Shown here: positions 26,216 to 34,987 of the stretch, piece by piece
Numbering within the stretch: position 1 is the first letter of the stretch
How the letters are laid out: each line of letters starts with the position of its first letter
NCBI GenBank assembly: GCA_030832085.1
Contig: JAURJU010000038.1
Location: 33,323 to 97,322 of the forward strand
Direction of reading: 5' to 3'
Origin: Chitinophagales bacterium
Lineage (GTDB): Bacteria > Bacteroidota > Bacteroidia > Chitinophagales > Chitinophagaceae
Length of the DNA: 64,000 nucleotides
Notes under the pieces: model-generated
What the model was told of the DNA's origin: nothing
Database searches by the model: none
The model's input: the letters and a program-made list of their open reading frames with translations, nothing else
Program-made: the position numbers and the translations under genes

Positions 26216-29200
26216 TTAGAAAGAAAGGTTCAGGCCCAATACCCAGGTTCTGGAACGTGGATAAGCAGCAAAGTCAACACCCGGTGTCAATGGATCTGAT
26301 CGTCGGGCCGTTACATCGGGATCATATCCTGTATATCCAGTAATTGTTGCAAGATTGTTGACCGTTCCAAAAAATCGAAGGCTTGAAATCTTGTGTTTTT
26401 GTGAAATGGATTTTGGTAGTGTATACCCCATGGTAAGGTTGTTGATACGAAGATAACTTCCATCCTCAACTGCCCATGAATGCAGCCACCAGCGCTGTAC
26501 ACGCACTGGAGACCAGATTTTTGCCCCAGCATTCAACGCTGTCAAGGCCGCAGGGTCTTTAACAATCTCTCCCTTGTCGTTGACATTGGTAAACCTGTCC
26601 TTCATGATCTCCAGCATGTTGAGGTTTGAAAAAGCACCATCTGTCCACTCAAGTTTGTTGGCATTGTAGATGTCATTGCCAACCACGAAATTCACAAAAA
26701 TACTGAGGTCAAAATTCTTATAATTGAACTGGTTGTTCCAACCTCCGGTAAACTTTGCATTGGCATTTCCGATGATGGTCCTGTCACCATCCGCTGTAAT
26801 AACGCCGTCTTTGTTAAGGTCCTTCCATTTCAACATACCAGGCTGTGGAGTGCCATAAACACCATTCACAGCAATTCCAGGTTTGATTATATAGCTCTGT
26901 GAAGTTGGGTTATAATCAAAATCGTTGACACTATAAAAACCATCTGTTACGAAGCCATACATTTGACCTGTTGATTCTCCAACTTTAACAATATAATCAT
27001 CTACCCCATCACTGCCCTGCCATCCGGAAGTTCTTGTAATCTGTGCAACACCTCCAAGGCTCTCCACTTTATTTTTATTAAAGGATATGTTGAAATTTGA
27101 AGTCCAACTGAAATTTTTTGTTCCAATCGGCGTTGCATTCAATTGAATTTCAACACCCCTGTTGGAAGTAGCCCCAATGTTTTGAATTTGTTGTGTATAT
27201 CCCGTGGTTGGAGGAATTTGAACGGCCAACAACAAGTCATTGGCGGAATTCTTATACGCATCGATGGTCAGCTGTAATTTGTTGTTGAAAAAAGCAAGAT
27301 CCAACCCAACGTTCCTGGTGACATTTTGCTCCCATTTCAATCCAGGATTGGCAAGCGCTGTTGGTGCGAAACCGGGAAGAATGGAATGATTGAATGCATA
27401 TTGACCTGTTACTCCATAGAGCTGGAGGTAGAGCAGGTTGTCTATCCTGTTGTTGCCCACAACCCCATATCCAAAACGAAGTTTTGCATCGGACAACCAC
27501 TTCACACCATCAAGAAATTTCTCACGGGATAAACGCCATGCCAAGGAGCCGGAAGGGAATACCAGCGTTCCATTCTCGCTGCTGAATTTGGACGACCGGT
27601 CAGCCCTGAGGTTGACAGTGGCCAAATATTTATCATCATACCCATATGTAGCCCTGCTGAACAATGAGAAAATTCTGCTCGGCGGCTGAATGAATGATGT
27701 CGGTAAAGGCTGTGCTGAGCCAGTAGGAGCAGAACCCAGACCCATGTTGGCAAGGGCTTTCTGTGCGGAAATATCTGCAGGGAAAAACCTGGTTTCTACT
27801 GTATTTTGATCGGAGCGCTGGTCAACCATCTCTTCACCAGCAAGGATGGAGAAGTCATGGTGCTTCTTGAAATTGTTCAAGTTGTATTGAAGTGTATTGG
27901 TATTGCTGATGGTTGAACTGCTTTGGGTTCCAATGGAGGCTACCGGCAATGATGCATAGTTCCTGGCGGTTGAAGTAATCTTATTGTAAAACAAATCTGT
28001 TCCCACACGGCCATTGTCATATCCAACAGTAGACCTGAGGACCAGATTTTTGACAAGATTGATGTTGACATACGCATTCAAATACGTAGCTGCTGACCAC
28101 TGTCTTCTGTATTCCGCTTGTGTAAGGATTACCGGATTGATGGCCCCCGATGATGCCAGGAAATAAGCCTCGTCAAAGTCATCAATACCACCATTGGGTG
28201 TAGGTATTTCAAATGGCCTGTAATTGATGGCATGCCTCAACCTGTTGGTTGCCCTGGTGCCGCTGTTAGTGGTACCAGCACCCCTGATTTTCTGGTCGAG
28301 GTACCTGAAACTGAAACCGGTTTTCACCCGATCAGAAACCTTGTGGTCGAGTTTGAAATTCACAAGATTTCGGTCGAATCCTGATTCCAGCTGAACACCA
28401 TCTTCCCTGTTGGCGGTAAGGCTCAGGTTGAAACTTGTAGACTGGTTTCCGCCACTCAATGAAGCATTGTGGTTTTGAAACCTAGCATTTCTTCCAAAAA
28501 CAAGGTCTTGCCAACTGACCGGGCTAATGTTTTTATATACATTCAAGGTATCCCAGGTAGTTCCATAGGTATTCGCAAAACTAGAACTGTCTGCAACAGA
28601 ACCACGGCTTCGCTCATACTGCCAACGGACAAAATCGTAAGGAGACAAGGTTTTCATGAACTTGGGCACTTCACGGAATCCATAAGATCCATTGTAGGAG
28701 GCCTGTGTTTTACCGGGCCTTCCAGACTTCGTGGTGATCATGACAACCCCATTGGCAGCACGTGCACCATATATCGCAGTAGTGGAGGCATCTTTCAAGA
28801 CATCAATATTTGCAATATCCTGAGGGGCAATCACCGCAAGTGCGTTTTCAACTTGCACACCATCAACTATATACAATGGTGAATTGTCCTGTGTGATGGA
28901 GCCCCCCCCCCTGACCCTGATGAGGATATCAGCACCAGGAGCACCTTCCGAGCTGGTTACCTGTACGCCGGCCAAACGTCCTTGAAGCGCTTCTGCAGCG
29001 GAAGACAAGGGGACGTCCTTGATTTGTCTGGCACTGACAGAGGAAACAGATCCCGTCAAATCCTTTCTTTTAATACTGCTGTACCCTACAACTACCACAT
29101 CATCCAACTGGGTTTCTGCTTTTTCCAGTGAAACATTTATGCTGGCACCAGCAGTTGTTGTAAGTGTAAATGTTTTGTATCCAACATAGGTGAATACCAA

Positions 29201-29407
29201 CATTGGCTTTCCCGAAGAGGATACCGGCACGGAAAACGCACCATTCTTATCCGTTTGAAACCCCTTCGCATTCCCCCTTACCTGAACAGTAACACCTTCT
29301 AACGGATTGCCATCTTCCCCTGTCACCTTACCCTGCACCAACTTGCCTTGCGAGAAGCTGTAATGGGTCGAAAACAGGACCAAAAATAAAAATAAAGCTT
29401 TTCTCAT
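26216..29407 (-). CDS. SusC/RagA family TonB-linked outer-membrane transporter
   Basis: A 1063-residue TonB-dependent transporter. After the signal peptide (MRKALFLFLVLFSTHYSFSQ) comes a CarboxypepD-like domain (VQGKVTGEDGNPLEGV), then a TonB-box-like LDDVVVVGYSS, the plug domain (LQGRLAGVQVTSSEG, LYIVDGVQV, DASTTAIYGARAANGVV) and a 22-strand barrel ending in Phe. There is no N-terminal signalling (STN) domain. It imports oligosaccharides with the SusD next to it. The ATG at 29407 is chosen; upstream residues are not signal-like. A run of ten G on the coding strand lies at codons 166-169 in the plug. It is the first gene of a roughly 17-kb pectin operon. Confidence 0.95.
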   Translation of the reverse strand: MRKALFLFLVLFSTHYSFSQGKLVQGKVTGEDGNPLEGVTVQVRGNAKGFQTDKNGAFSVPVSSSGKPMLVFTYVGYKTFTLTTTAGASINVSLEKAETQLDDVVVVGYSSIKRKDLTGSVSSVSARQIKDVPLSSAAEALQGRLAGVQVTSSEGAPGADILIRVRGGGSITQDNSPLYIVDGVQVENALAVIAPQDIANIDVLKDASTTAIYGARAANGVVMITTKSGRPGKTQASYNGSYGFREVPKFMKTLSPYDFVRWQYERSRGSVADSSSFANTYGTTWDTLNVYKNISPVSWQDLVFGRNARFQNHNASLSGGNQSTSFNLSLTANREDGVQLESGFDRNLVNFKLDHKVSDRVKTGFSFRYLDQKIRGAGTTNSGTRATNRLRHAINYRPFEIPTPNGGIDDFDEAYFLASSGAINPVILTQAEYRRQWSAATYLNAYVNINLVKNLVLRSTVGYDNGRVGTDLFYNKITSTARNYASLPVASIGTQSSSTISNTNTLQYNLNNFKKHHDFSILAGEEMVDQRSDQNTVETRFFPADISAQKALANMGLGSAPTGSAQPLPTSFIQPPSRIFSLFSRATYGYDDKYLATVNLRADRSSKFSSENGTLVFPSGSLAWRLSREKFLDGVKWLSDAKLRFGYGVVGNNRIDNLLYLQLYGVTGQYAFNHSILPGFAPTALANPGLKWEQNVTRNVGLDLAFFNNKLQLTIDAYKNSANDLLLAVQIPPTTGYTQQIQNIGATSNRGVEIQLNATPIGTKNFSWTSNFNISFNKNKVESLGGVAQITRTSGWQGSDGVDDYIVKVGESTGQMYGFVTDGFYSVNDFDYNPTSQSYIIKPGIAVNGVYGTPQPGMLKWKDLNKDGVITADGDRTIIGNANAKFTGGWNNQFNYKNFDLSIFVNFVVGNDIYNANKLEWTDGAFSNLNMLEIMKDRFTNVNDKGEIVKDPAALTALNAGAKIWSPVRVQRWWLHSWAVEDGSYLRINNLTMGYTLPKSISQKHKISSLRFFGTVNNLATITGYTGYDPDVTARRSDPLTPGVDFAAYPRSRTWVLGLNLSF
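28902..28911 (-). repeat. Ten-base G homopolymer in the susC plug region
   Basis: Ten consecutive C on the + strand (G on the coding strand) encode the end of Arg166 and Gly167-169 in the RVRGGGS motif. Homopolymers of this length are prone to slippage; a one-base change would truncate the transporter early. It is in frame here. Confidence 0.9.
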
Positions 29408-29497
29408 ATCTGCGTGATTTGTATGGTTTAGCCATTGTGAATCTATCTGCAATTCTATGGTGTTTTTGGGCCTGTTCAGCCCCATCCGACAAGTTTA

Positions 29498-29516
29498 TTT
29501 ACGCAATCGTTCCCGA
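29498..29516. promoter_or_regulatory. LacI-type operator in the susC-lacI divergent intergenic region
   Basis: The half-site TTTACGCAATCG ends at 29509 and differs by one base from the left half of the perfect palindrome at 52051-52072. The right half (GTTCCCG) is weakly conserved. The site is about 90 bases from both divergent starts (29407 and 29599), so it could control susC and autoregulate lacI. A -7-like TAAACTTG for susC lies at 29490-29497 on the - strand, directly abutting or overlapping it. Confidence 0.5.
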
Positions 29517-29598
29517 AGTTTTATGAAGGCAGAATGGTGGAGAAAAGGACAGCATCACCTGAGTGCATTAAAAGCAGCATGTTGCCTATCTTTACCCC

Positions 29599-30621
29599 AT
29601 GAAATTTGAAGCAGTCACCATCAAGCATATTGCACAGGAGCTGGGACTCTCCACCTCAACGGTGTCCCGTGCATTGCGCGACAGCCATGAAATCAGTGCT
29701 GCCACAAAAAAACTTGTACTCGAGCATGCGAAAAAAGTAGGCTTCAAACCCAACAGGATTGCACAAAGCCTTAAGGAAAGAAAAAGCCTTTCCATCGGGG
29801 TAATCGTCTCTGAAATTGCCAACAGCTTCTTTTCCCAGGTCATCAATGGAATCGAATCCATCGCATATAGCCATGGTTACACCGTTATCATCGCTCAGAG
29901 CATGGAATCTGCAGATAGGGAATTGTCAAACTTGGAATACCTTACATCATCTTCCATTGATGGGTTGATCATATCAGTTTCGGCAGAAACCAAGAACTAC
30001 TCTTACCTGAAAAAATTGCATGAAAGAGGATTACCCATCGTTTTTGTAGACCGTGCAATAGATGACATTGAAACCCACAAGGTCATTGCGGATAATTTTA
30101 AAGGTGCCTACAAAGCCACTAAACACCTGATTCAGAAAGGATACAAAAGAATTGCCATACTGTCCAACAACAGCAGCCTTTCAATTTCACAGGAACGCCT
30201 TGATGGTTATAGGGCTGCCTTGCAAGAGGCCAAAATACCTGTGAAGGAAAACCTGATTACCTACTGTGACCATGGGGGAATGATCTACGCAGAAGTGGAA
30301 AACGCCATGAAAACCCTATTGAAGCAACGCATCAAACCGGATGCAATTTTCGCAGGATCGGATAAAATAACCACAGGTTGCCTGAAGTTCATGAAACAGA
30401 AAAATATACGCACGCCGGCAGACCTTGCACTGATTGGCTTTTCCAATACCGACCTGACAGAACTATTGAATCCACCACTGTCGGTGATCAGGCAGCCAGC
30501 TTTTGAGATGGGACAAGCTTCTGCTTCATTGCTGCTTTCACTCATAGAAAGCAAAAAGCTTCATACAAAGTTTGAAACAAGAATACAATCCACAGAACTG
30601 CTGATAAGGAAATCTACCTGA
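29599..30621 (+). CDS. LacI family transcriptional regulator
   Basis: A 340-residue repressor-type protein. Residues about 7-27 (TIKHIAQELGLSTSTVSRAL) form the LacI helix-turn-helix, followed by the hinge region (PNRIAQSLKERKS) and a periplasmic-binding-protein-like sensor (IGVIVSEIANSFFSQVINGIE ... LIGFSNTDLTELLNPPLSVIRQP). It is the only + strand gene after 9 kb and is divergent from susC. Its most likely targets are the three palindromic sites at 12558, 29498 and 52051. The inducer would be a pectin breakdown product. The stop codon abuts that of the convergent GntR gene with no gap. Confidence 0.95.
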   Translation: MKFEAVTIKHIAQELGLSTSTVSRALRDSHEISAATKKLVLEHAKKVGFKPNRIAQSLKERKSLSIGVIVSEIANSFFSQVINGIESIAYSHGYTVIIAQSMESADRELSNLEYLTSSSIDGLIISVSAETKNYSYLKKLHERGLPIVFVDRAIDDIETHKVIADNFKGAYKATKHLIQKGYKRIAILSNNSSLSISQERLDGYRAALQEAKIPVKENLITYCDHGGMIYAEVENAMKTLLKQRIKPDAIFAGSDKITTGCLKFMKQKNIRTPADLALIGFSNTDLTELLNPPLSVIRQPAFEMGQASASLLLSLIESKKLHTKFETRIQSTELLIRKST

Positions 30622-31653
30622 TCACAATGAGGCCCGCTGTGTCAGCCGGAAGGCCACTTCAGTTTTGGCCTTTTTTCCAGTTTTGATGATGTTTGCTGCC
30701 TCTATTCCCATGGCCTCAAAATCAGTAGACATGGTGGTTATGCCATTCAAGATGATTTTTTTCAAAGGTGTCTCATTGTATGAGATAACCCCTATGTCTT
30801 TTCCAAGCTTGAATTTTGATGCCATAATCATTTCGATAAGGGATACAAGATCATCATCCATCAGGTTGATGTAAACCTCTCCTTTGCCAAGTGTTTCGCG
30901 TTTAATGTCATGAACTACCTTATGGCCGAATGCATATTGCGTGCAGAACGAAACAAAGCCATTGATGATTTCATCTGGATAATAACTGTTCTCTGGAAAT
31001 ATGATCTTGATGGTATGGTATTTCTTCAATTTGGGCAAGGCTTGCTCCAATGCACCATGTATGTCCTTTTCAAAATTTTCATACACTGCACTAAAGTCGC
31101 CGGTAACCTCAGGTATAACCTTGTCCAGGAGAATCAACTTGTCTTTATCGATCTGATTGATGATTTTAGGTGCCTTGTCCTCCCCTTCGATAAAATGGGG
31201 AATGAGGACAAAATAGTTGTACTCCGCTGCAGAATTGTTGAGCAGCTTTTTGAACAACGCCAGGTCATTGTTATAGATGTAAAAATCAACAGTAACATTC
31301 TTTCCAAGTGTTTTTACAAAAGCATCGTAGATCAGCTTTTTATGCGGACTCAATTTGTTGAACATTAAAAAAACCCGGGCAGTCCTGTCAATATCTGTAC
31401 TGCTGATAAAATATCCTTTCCCCGGAACTGACCCAATGATTCCCTGTGCCTTTAAATGCTTATACCCCTTTTCAGCGGTATCCCTGCAAATTTCAAAGTG
31501 AAAACTCAGTTCATTGATAGAAGGCAACACATCTCCAACATTGAGCTTTCCATCTTCAATTGCTTTGGTGATACAATTGGCGAGCTGCTGGTACTTTGGG
31601 GTTACCGAGAAATCATCAAAGTAAATCAACTTGAAAAAAAGAGAAGTTTTCAT
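30622..31653 (-). CDS. GntR family regulator with sugar-binding sensor domain
   Basis: A 343-residue protein. Residues about 15-80 are a GntR winged helix (KYQQLANCITKAIEDGKLNVGDVLPSINELS, then GKGYF). The rest resembles a LacI-like periplasmic-binding-protein fold (residues about 90-343, IGVISYNETPLKKIILNGITTMSTDFEAMG). This combination is common in Bacteroidota sugar operons. It is preceded by the GH105 gene 64 bases upstream and probably has its own promoter. It may control the rhamnose or side-chain enzymes, but no sequence evidence fixes its target. Confidence 0.88.
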   Translation of the reverse strand: MKTSLFFKLIYFDDFSVTPKYQQLANCITKAIEDGKLNVGDVLPSINELSFHFEICRDTAEKGYKHLKAQGIIGSVPGKGYFISSTDIDRTARVFLMFNKLSPHKKLIYDAFVKTLGKNVTVDFYIYNNDLALFKKLLNNSAAEYNYFVLIPHFIEGEDKAPKIINQIDKDKLILLDKVIPEVTGDFSAVYENFEKDIHGALEQALPKLKKYHTIKIIFPENSYYPDEIINGFVSFCTQYAFGHKVVHDIKRETLGKGEVYINLMDDDLVSLIEMIMASKFKLGKDIGVISYNETPLKKIILNGITTMSTDFEAMGIEAANIIKTGKKAKTEVAFRLTQRASL

Positions 31654-31654
31654 G

Positions 31655-31697
31655 TGTCATGAAATGATTGGAATACTATAAAGTAAATGTCACGAAA
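31655..31697. promoter_or_regulatory. Direct repeat TGTCAYGAAA upstream of the GntR gene
   Basis: TGTCATGAAA at 31655-31664 and TGTCACGAAA at 31688-31697 are 33 bases apart, start to start, immediately upstream of the GntR start at 31653. They may be an autoregulatory site. The spacing of about three helical turns fits cooperative binding, but only two copies were seen. Confidence 0.3.
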
Positions 31698-31717
31698 AAA
31701 ATAAATACAATGACCCG

Positions 31718-32911
31718 CTATTGGTTTCTTGCATTGGTATTGATCTTTTCCACCTCCAATGCAGCCAACATGAATGGGCCGACAGCCTTGAAGTCGTCGG
31801 TTCTCAGTGGTTCACTCAGGTAGTAGCGATAAGAACCATCCCGATTGGCTGTGCCTCCCAACCCGCCAACTGCAACAGCTTTGGTATAGTGCATTCTACC
31901 AGCTGAATCTTCGGAGACAAAGGCATTTAGAAGTCCCGCATAACCCTTCTTCACATTTGCAGCATAACCTGAATCGATGTAACCTTTGTTGACGGAATGT
32001 GCCAATGCATATACAAACATAGCGCTGGATGAGGATTCAAGGTAATTCATTTCAGCATTCGGCTTGTCGGTTACTTGCCACCAAACACCAGAAACTTTAT
32101 CTTGCTCGCGTGTTATGGCAACAGTCAACCGATTGAGAATATCCAGTAATTTTCCCCTCCCAGGGTGTCCCACTTCAAGCTGATCCAGCACTTCCACAAG
32201 TGCAACATGATACCACCCCATTGCACGGCTCCAGAAAGTTGACGACAATCCGGTGTGCTTGTTAGCCCAGAACTGCTGGCGGCTTTCGTCCCATCCGTGG
32301 TAGAAAAGACCGGTCATTGGATCACGGGCTTTCTCTTCCATCAAAACAAATTCATGGATGATATCATTGTAAGCATCCAATGGGCCAAATCGCTTTGTAT
32401 ACTCTGCATAAAAAGGCTGTACCATGTACAATCCATCCAGCCACATCTGCGCAGGATATTTTAACTTATGCCAGAAACCTCCTGACCTGTTGCGGGGCTG
32501 CCAATCGATTTGCTTTCGCAGCAGGTCTGCTGCTTTTTTGTATTTTGAATCACCATACCTGTCATAGAGTCTCAACAACAATCTTCCCGTCAGAATTTGA
32601 TCACAGTTGTAATCGGTCAAGTCATAGGTCCTGATATTGCCATCTGCATCCACAAAATGATCAATGATTTTCTTGGTATACTTTGCGTAGGTGGAATCAC
32701 CAGTATGCTCCCACAACCCCCAGATCCCCATCATGGTCACACCGATTTCATAATTCCAGTTGGCGGGGCGTGCACTTCCTTTTGTAACCATGGAATCCGG
32801 ATAGAGCCAAAGCATGGTTGTTGCCATTTTGACGGCATCTGACTTTTGCGCATGAACCTGGTTGCCGACAAGAAGTACAAAAAGAGCCAAAGGCATTAAT
32901 GTTATTTTCAT
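31718..32911 (-). CDS. GH105 unsaturated rhamnogalacturonyl hydrolase
   Basis: A 397-residue secreted (alpha/alpha)6-barrel enzyme with signal peptide MKITLMPLALFVLLVGNQVHAQ. The catalytic segment MWLDGLYM (Asp159) and YHGWDES (204-210) match GH105, and the sequence is clearly related to the GH105 module of the fusion at 17848. GH105 hydrates unsaturated uronic acids at the ends of lyase products, freeing keto sugar. The ATG at 32911 is chosen because the longer frame has no signal peptide. It is the last gene of a block starting with DUF3826 and SusC. Confidence 0.93.
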   Translation of the reverse strand: MKITLMPLALFVLLVGNQVHAQKSDAVKMATTMLWLYPDSMVTKGSARPANWNYEIGVTMMGIWGLWEHTGDSTYAKYTKKIIDHFVDADGNIRTYDLTDYNCDQILTGRLLLRLYDRYGDSKYKKAADLLRKQIDWQPRNRSGGFWHKLKYPAQMWLDGLYMVQPFYAEYTKRFGPLDAYNDIIHEFVLMEEKARDPMTGLFYHGWDESRQQFWANKHTGLSSTFWSRAMGWYHVALVEVLDQLEVGHPGRGKLLDILNRLTVAITREQDKVSGVWWQVTDKPNAEMNYLESSSSAMFVYALAHSVNKGYIDSGYAANVKKGYAGLLNAFVSEDSAGRMHYTKAVAVGGLGGTANRDGSYRYYLSEPLRTDDFKAVGPFMLAALEVEKINTNARNQ

Positions 32912-32968
32912 GTATTCATGTGTTTTATCAAGGGTCAAGAAAAATTCCATTGCCAAACCCTGCTGAAT

Positions 32969-34987
32969 TCATCGAATCAAAGGCAACCAAACTGTCATAT
33001 CTGTTCTGCCCCTGTTGGCCCAGGCAAAATAAGGAATGAGCCTTGCATTGCGCTGAATTTTTTCCGAGATCACTTCGCGGTAAAGCTGACCCTTCCAAGG
33101 CGCAGTGCTGACCAGCAAAAAATTTGTTTCCAATGCTTTGAGCCGGGCTTGTTCAATCAGGATGTCTTTTGCAACAAAACTTGCACCTGCAGCAATTGCA
33201 TAATTGAAAACTGTTGCAGTTTTTATATCTGAAGATTCCAAGCAATATACCAAAGGCCCTCGTTTGACCGCGGCCTGGTTCCTGGACTCCTCCACCAAAG
33301 GATTTGATTCAATCAATATTACCGGCATGGCAAGATCCAAAATAATTTTATCGTTTTTTTCCCATGCACGCTGCAATTGCAAAAAACCATTTGACCCTGT
33401 CTTGATACCTTGTTTTACACCATTTACAGCAACCGTAAAACTTTTACACCAGTCAGGGATTCGCAGGTTGATCTTGGCATGGGATGATGCGTTCAGGAAC
33501 CTGATCATCACGCGACCAGACCATGGATAATCGGTGGATTGTTCCAATTGGATGCTATCTCCATTGTCAAGTCTGGCGGAGAGGCGGTTTCCTGAATACA
33601 TGTTTACGAAGACAGCATTGCCTTGCAAGCTGTATTGATAATGTTGTACCTCAGCAATGGTTCTCACCGCATTGGGCGGACAGCAATTTGATTTGCTGAT
33701 GTATGCCTGTCGACCACCTTCCCAACGCATGTGATAGGGGAAAGCAGATGAGGATGCCAGTGGATTGGTATAGAAATAATCCTTACCCTTGAGACCAACC
33801 CCACTCAACACGCTGTTATAGAGTGACAACTCCAAAACATCAATGTACTTTGCATCACCTGTCAACAAAAACATCCTCCAGTTCCAAAGCACATTTCCAA
33901 TGTTGGCGCAGGTTTCGTTGTGTGCAGTCAGGTTGGGCAATTGAAAATCTCGCCCATAGGACTGGTGTATTTTTTGAACAGTATCTGGCTTGTAAGAAGT
34001 GCCATCCACCGACACACCATCGTACAATGCACCGCATCCGCCTGTGATATAAAGTTTGGTATTGGTGACATTGCTCCAGAGGGAATCCAATGCGGCTTTC
34101 AATGCTGGATCCCCTGTTTCAGCAAAGAGGTCAGCCGCCCCAGCAAACAGGTAATTCGCTCGCACTGCATGGCCATTCACCTTTTTCATGTTCCGAAAAA
34201 GTACCCGGTCACTGTTGTCATCCGTTCCTTCAACAGTTCCCCGAATCAGCATCAGGTGAATGACAAGATCAAGATACTTTTTATTGAGGGTTGTCCGGTA
34301 CAACTCTGTAAGTCCCATATAATGCGATGGGCAAATGGCGTTTCGGGCCTGCTCTGGTGTCGCCCCTGCATAAAATTCAACCAGAAAATTGGCAGCCTTT
34401 TCCGCAACATCAAGCAAGGTCCTTTTTCCGGTAGCACGGTAATGGATGGCTGCGGCCGTCATGAGGTGACCAAAATTATAGGCCTCAAAACCAAGAACAT
34501 CATCAAATGTAAGAGACCTCCCTGTTTTTTTCTGCTCAATGATGTTCTTTGTGTAGACATACCCATCGGCGCGTTGCGCAAGGGAAATGACCCTGATGGC
34601 CTCATCCATCATGCTTCCTATTTTTGGGTCTCTTGTGGCTGCAAACATTGCCGCTGCGGCCTCCAGGGTCTTGTAAAAATCTCCGTCATGAAAAGAGGGT
34701 CCCCGGAATCTTCCCGTATCCAATCCTGCTGCCACCTTGAAATTCCTGAATGCATGGCAAATGGTATCACTGGTATAGGTTCTCCACAATTCCGGTAACA
34801 TCACATCCCGACAAACATCAAACCTTTCTTTCCAGAAGCCCGAAGTCCATTGAACATCATTGATGCCCATGGTGTGCATTTTCGCAAAAGGGCTGTTGGA
34901 GGTGTTGACCAAGCCAACTTGGGCAATGCCTGTCGAGCCCAGGCCCAATGCCAAAAACAATATCAGGATTGTTCTACAAAACATCAT
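32969..34987 (-). CDS. GH127-type beta-L-arabinofuranosidase
   Basis: A 672-residue secreted protein of the former DUF1680 family. The zinc/cysteine active-site pattern is present: HNETC with Glu358 and Cys360, and NCCPPN with Cys435 and Cys436; in this family one Cys is the nucleophile. The (alpha/alpha)6 barrel and C-terminal beta-sandwich (LRIPDWCKSFTVAVNG) fit. Known members release beta-L-arabinofuranose; pectin side chains, including those of rhamnogalacturonan II, carry such sugars. Signal peptide: residues 1-22. It overlaps the epimerase gene by 4 bases. Confidence 0.88.
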   Translation of the reverse strand: MMFCRTILILFLALGLGSTGIAQVGLVNTSNSPFAKMHTMGINDVQWTSGFWKERFDVCRDVMLPELWRTYTSDTICHAFRNFKVAAGLDTGRFRGPSFHDGDFYKTLEAAAAMFAATRDPKIGSMMDEAIRVISLAQRADGYVYTKNIIEQKKTGRSLTFDDVLGFEAYNFGHLMTAAAIHYRATGKRTLLDVAEKAANFLVEFYAGATPEQARNAICPSHYMGLTELYRTTLNKKYLDLVIHLMLIRGTVEGTDDNSDRVLFRNMKKVNGHAVRANYLFAGAADLFAETGDPALKAALDSLWSNVTNTKLYITGGCGALYDGVSVDGTSYKPDTVQKIHQSYGRDFQLPNLTAHNETCANIGNVLWNWRMFLLTGDAKYIDVLELSLYNSVLSGVGLKGKDYFYTNPLASSSAFPYHMRWEGGRQAYISKSNCCPPNAVRTIAEVQHYQYSLQGNAVFVNMYSGNRLSARLDNGDSIQLEQSTDYPWSGRVMIRFLNASSHAKINLRIPDWCKSFTVAVNGVKQGIKTGSNGFLQLQRAWEKNDKIILDLAMPVILIESNPLVEESRNQAAVKRGPLVYCLESSDIKTATVFNYAIAAGASFVAKDILIEQARLKALETNFLLVSTAPWKGQLYREVISEKIQRNARLIPYFAWANRGRTDMTVWLPLIR

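Noticed and set aside
29468..29483. GGGC/GCCC inverted repeat in the susC leader
   Set aside because: Only four pairs with clear loop space; too weak to call a riboregulator or terminator.
33920..34798. Long open frame on the + strand (about 290 codons) opposite the GH127 gene
   Set aside because: It is antisense to a well-supported GH127 gene, has a Cys/His-rich composition typical of shadow frames and shows no recognisable domain or signal.
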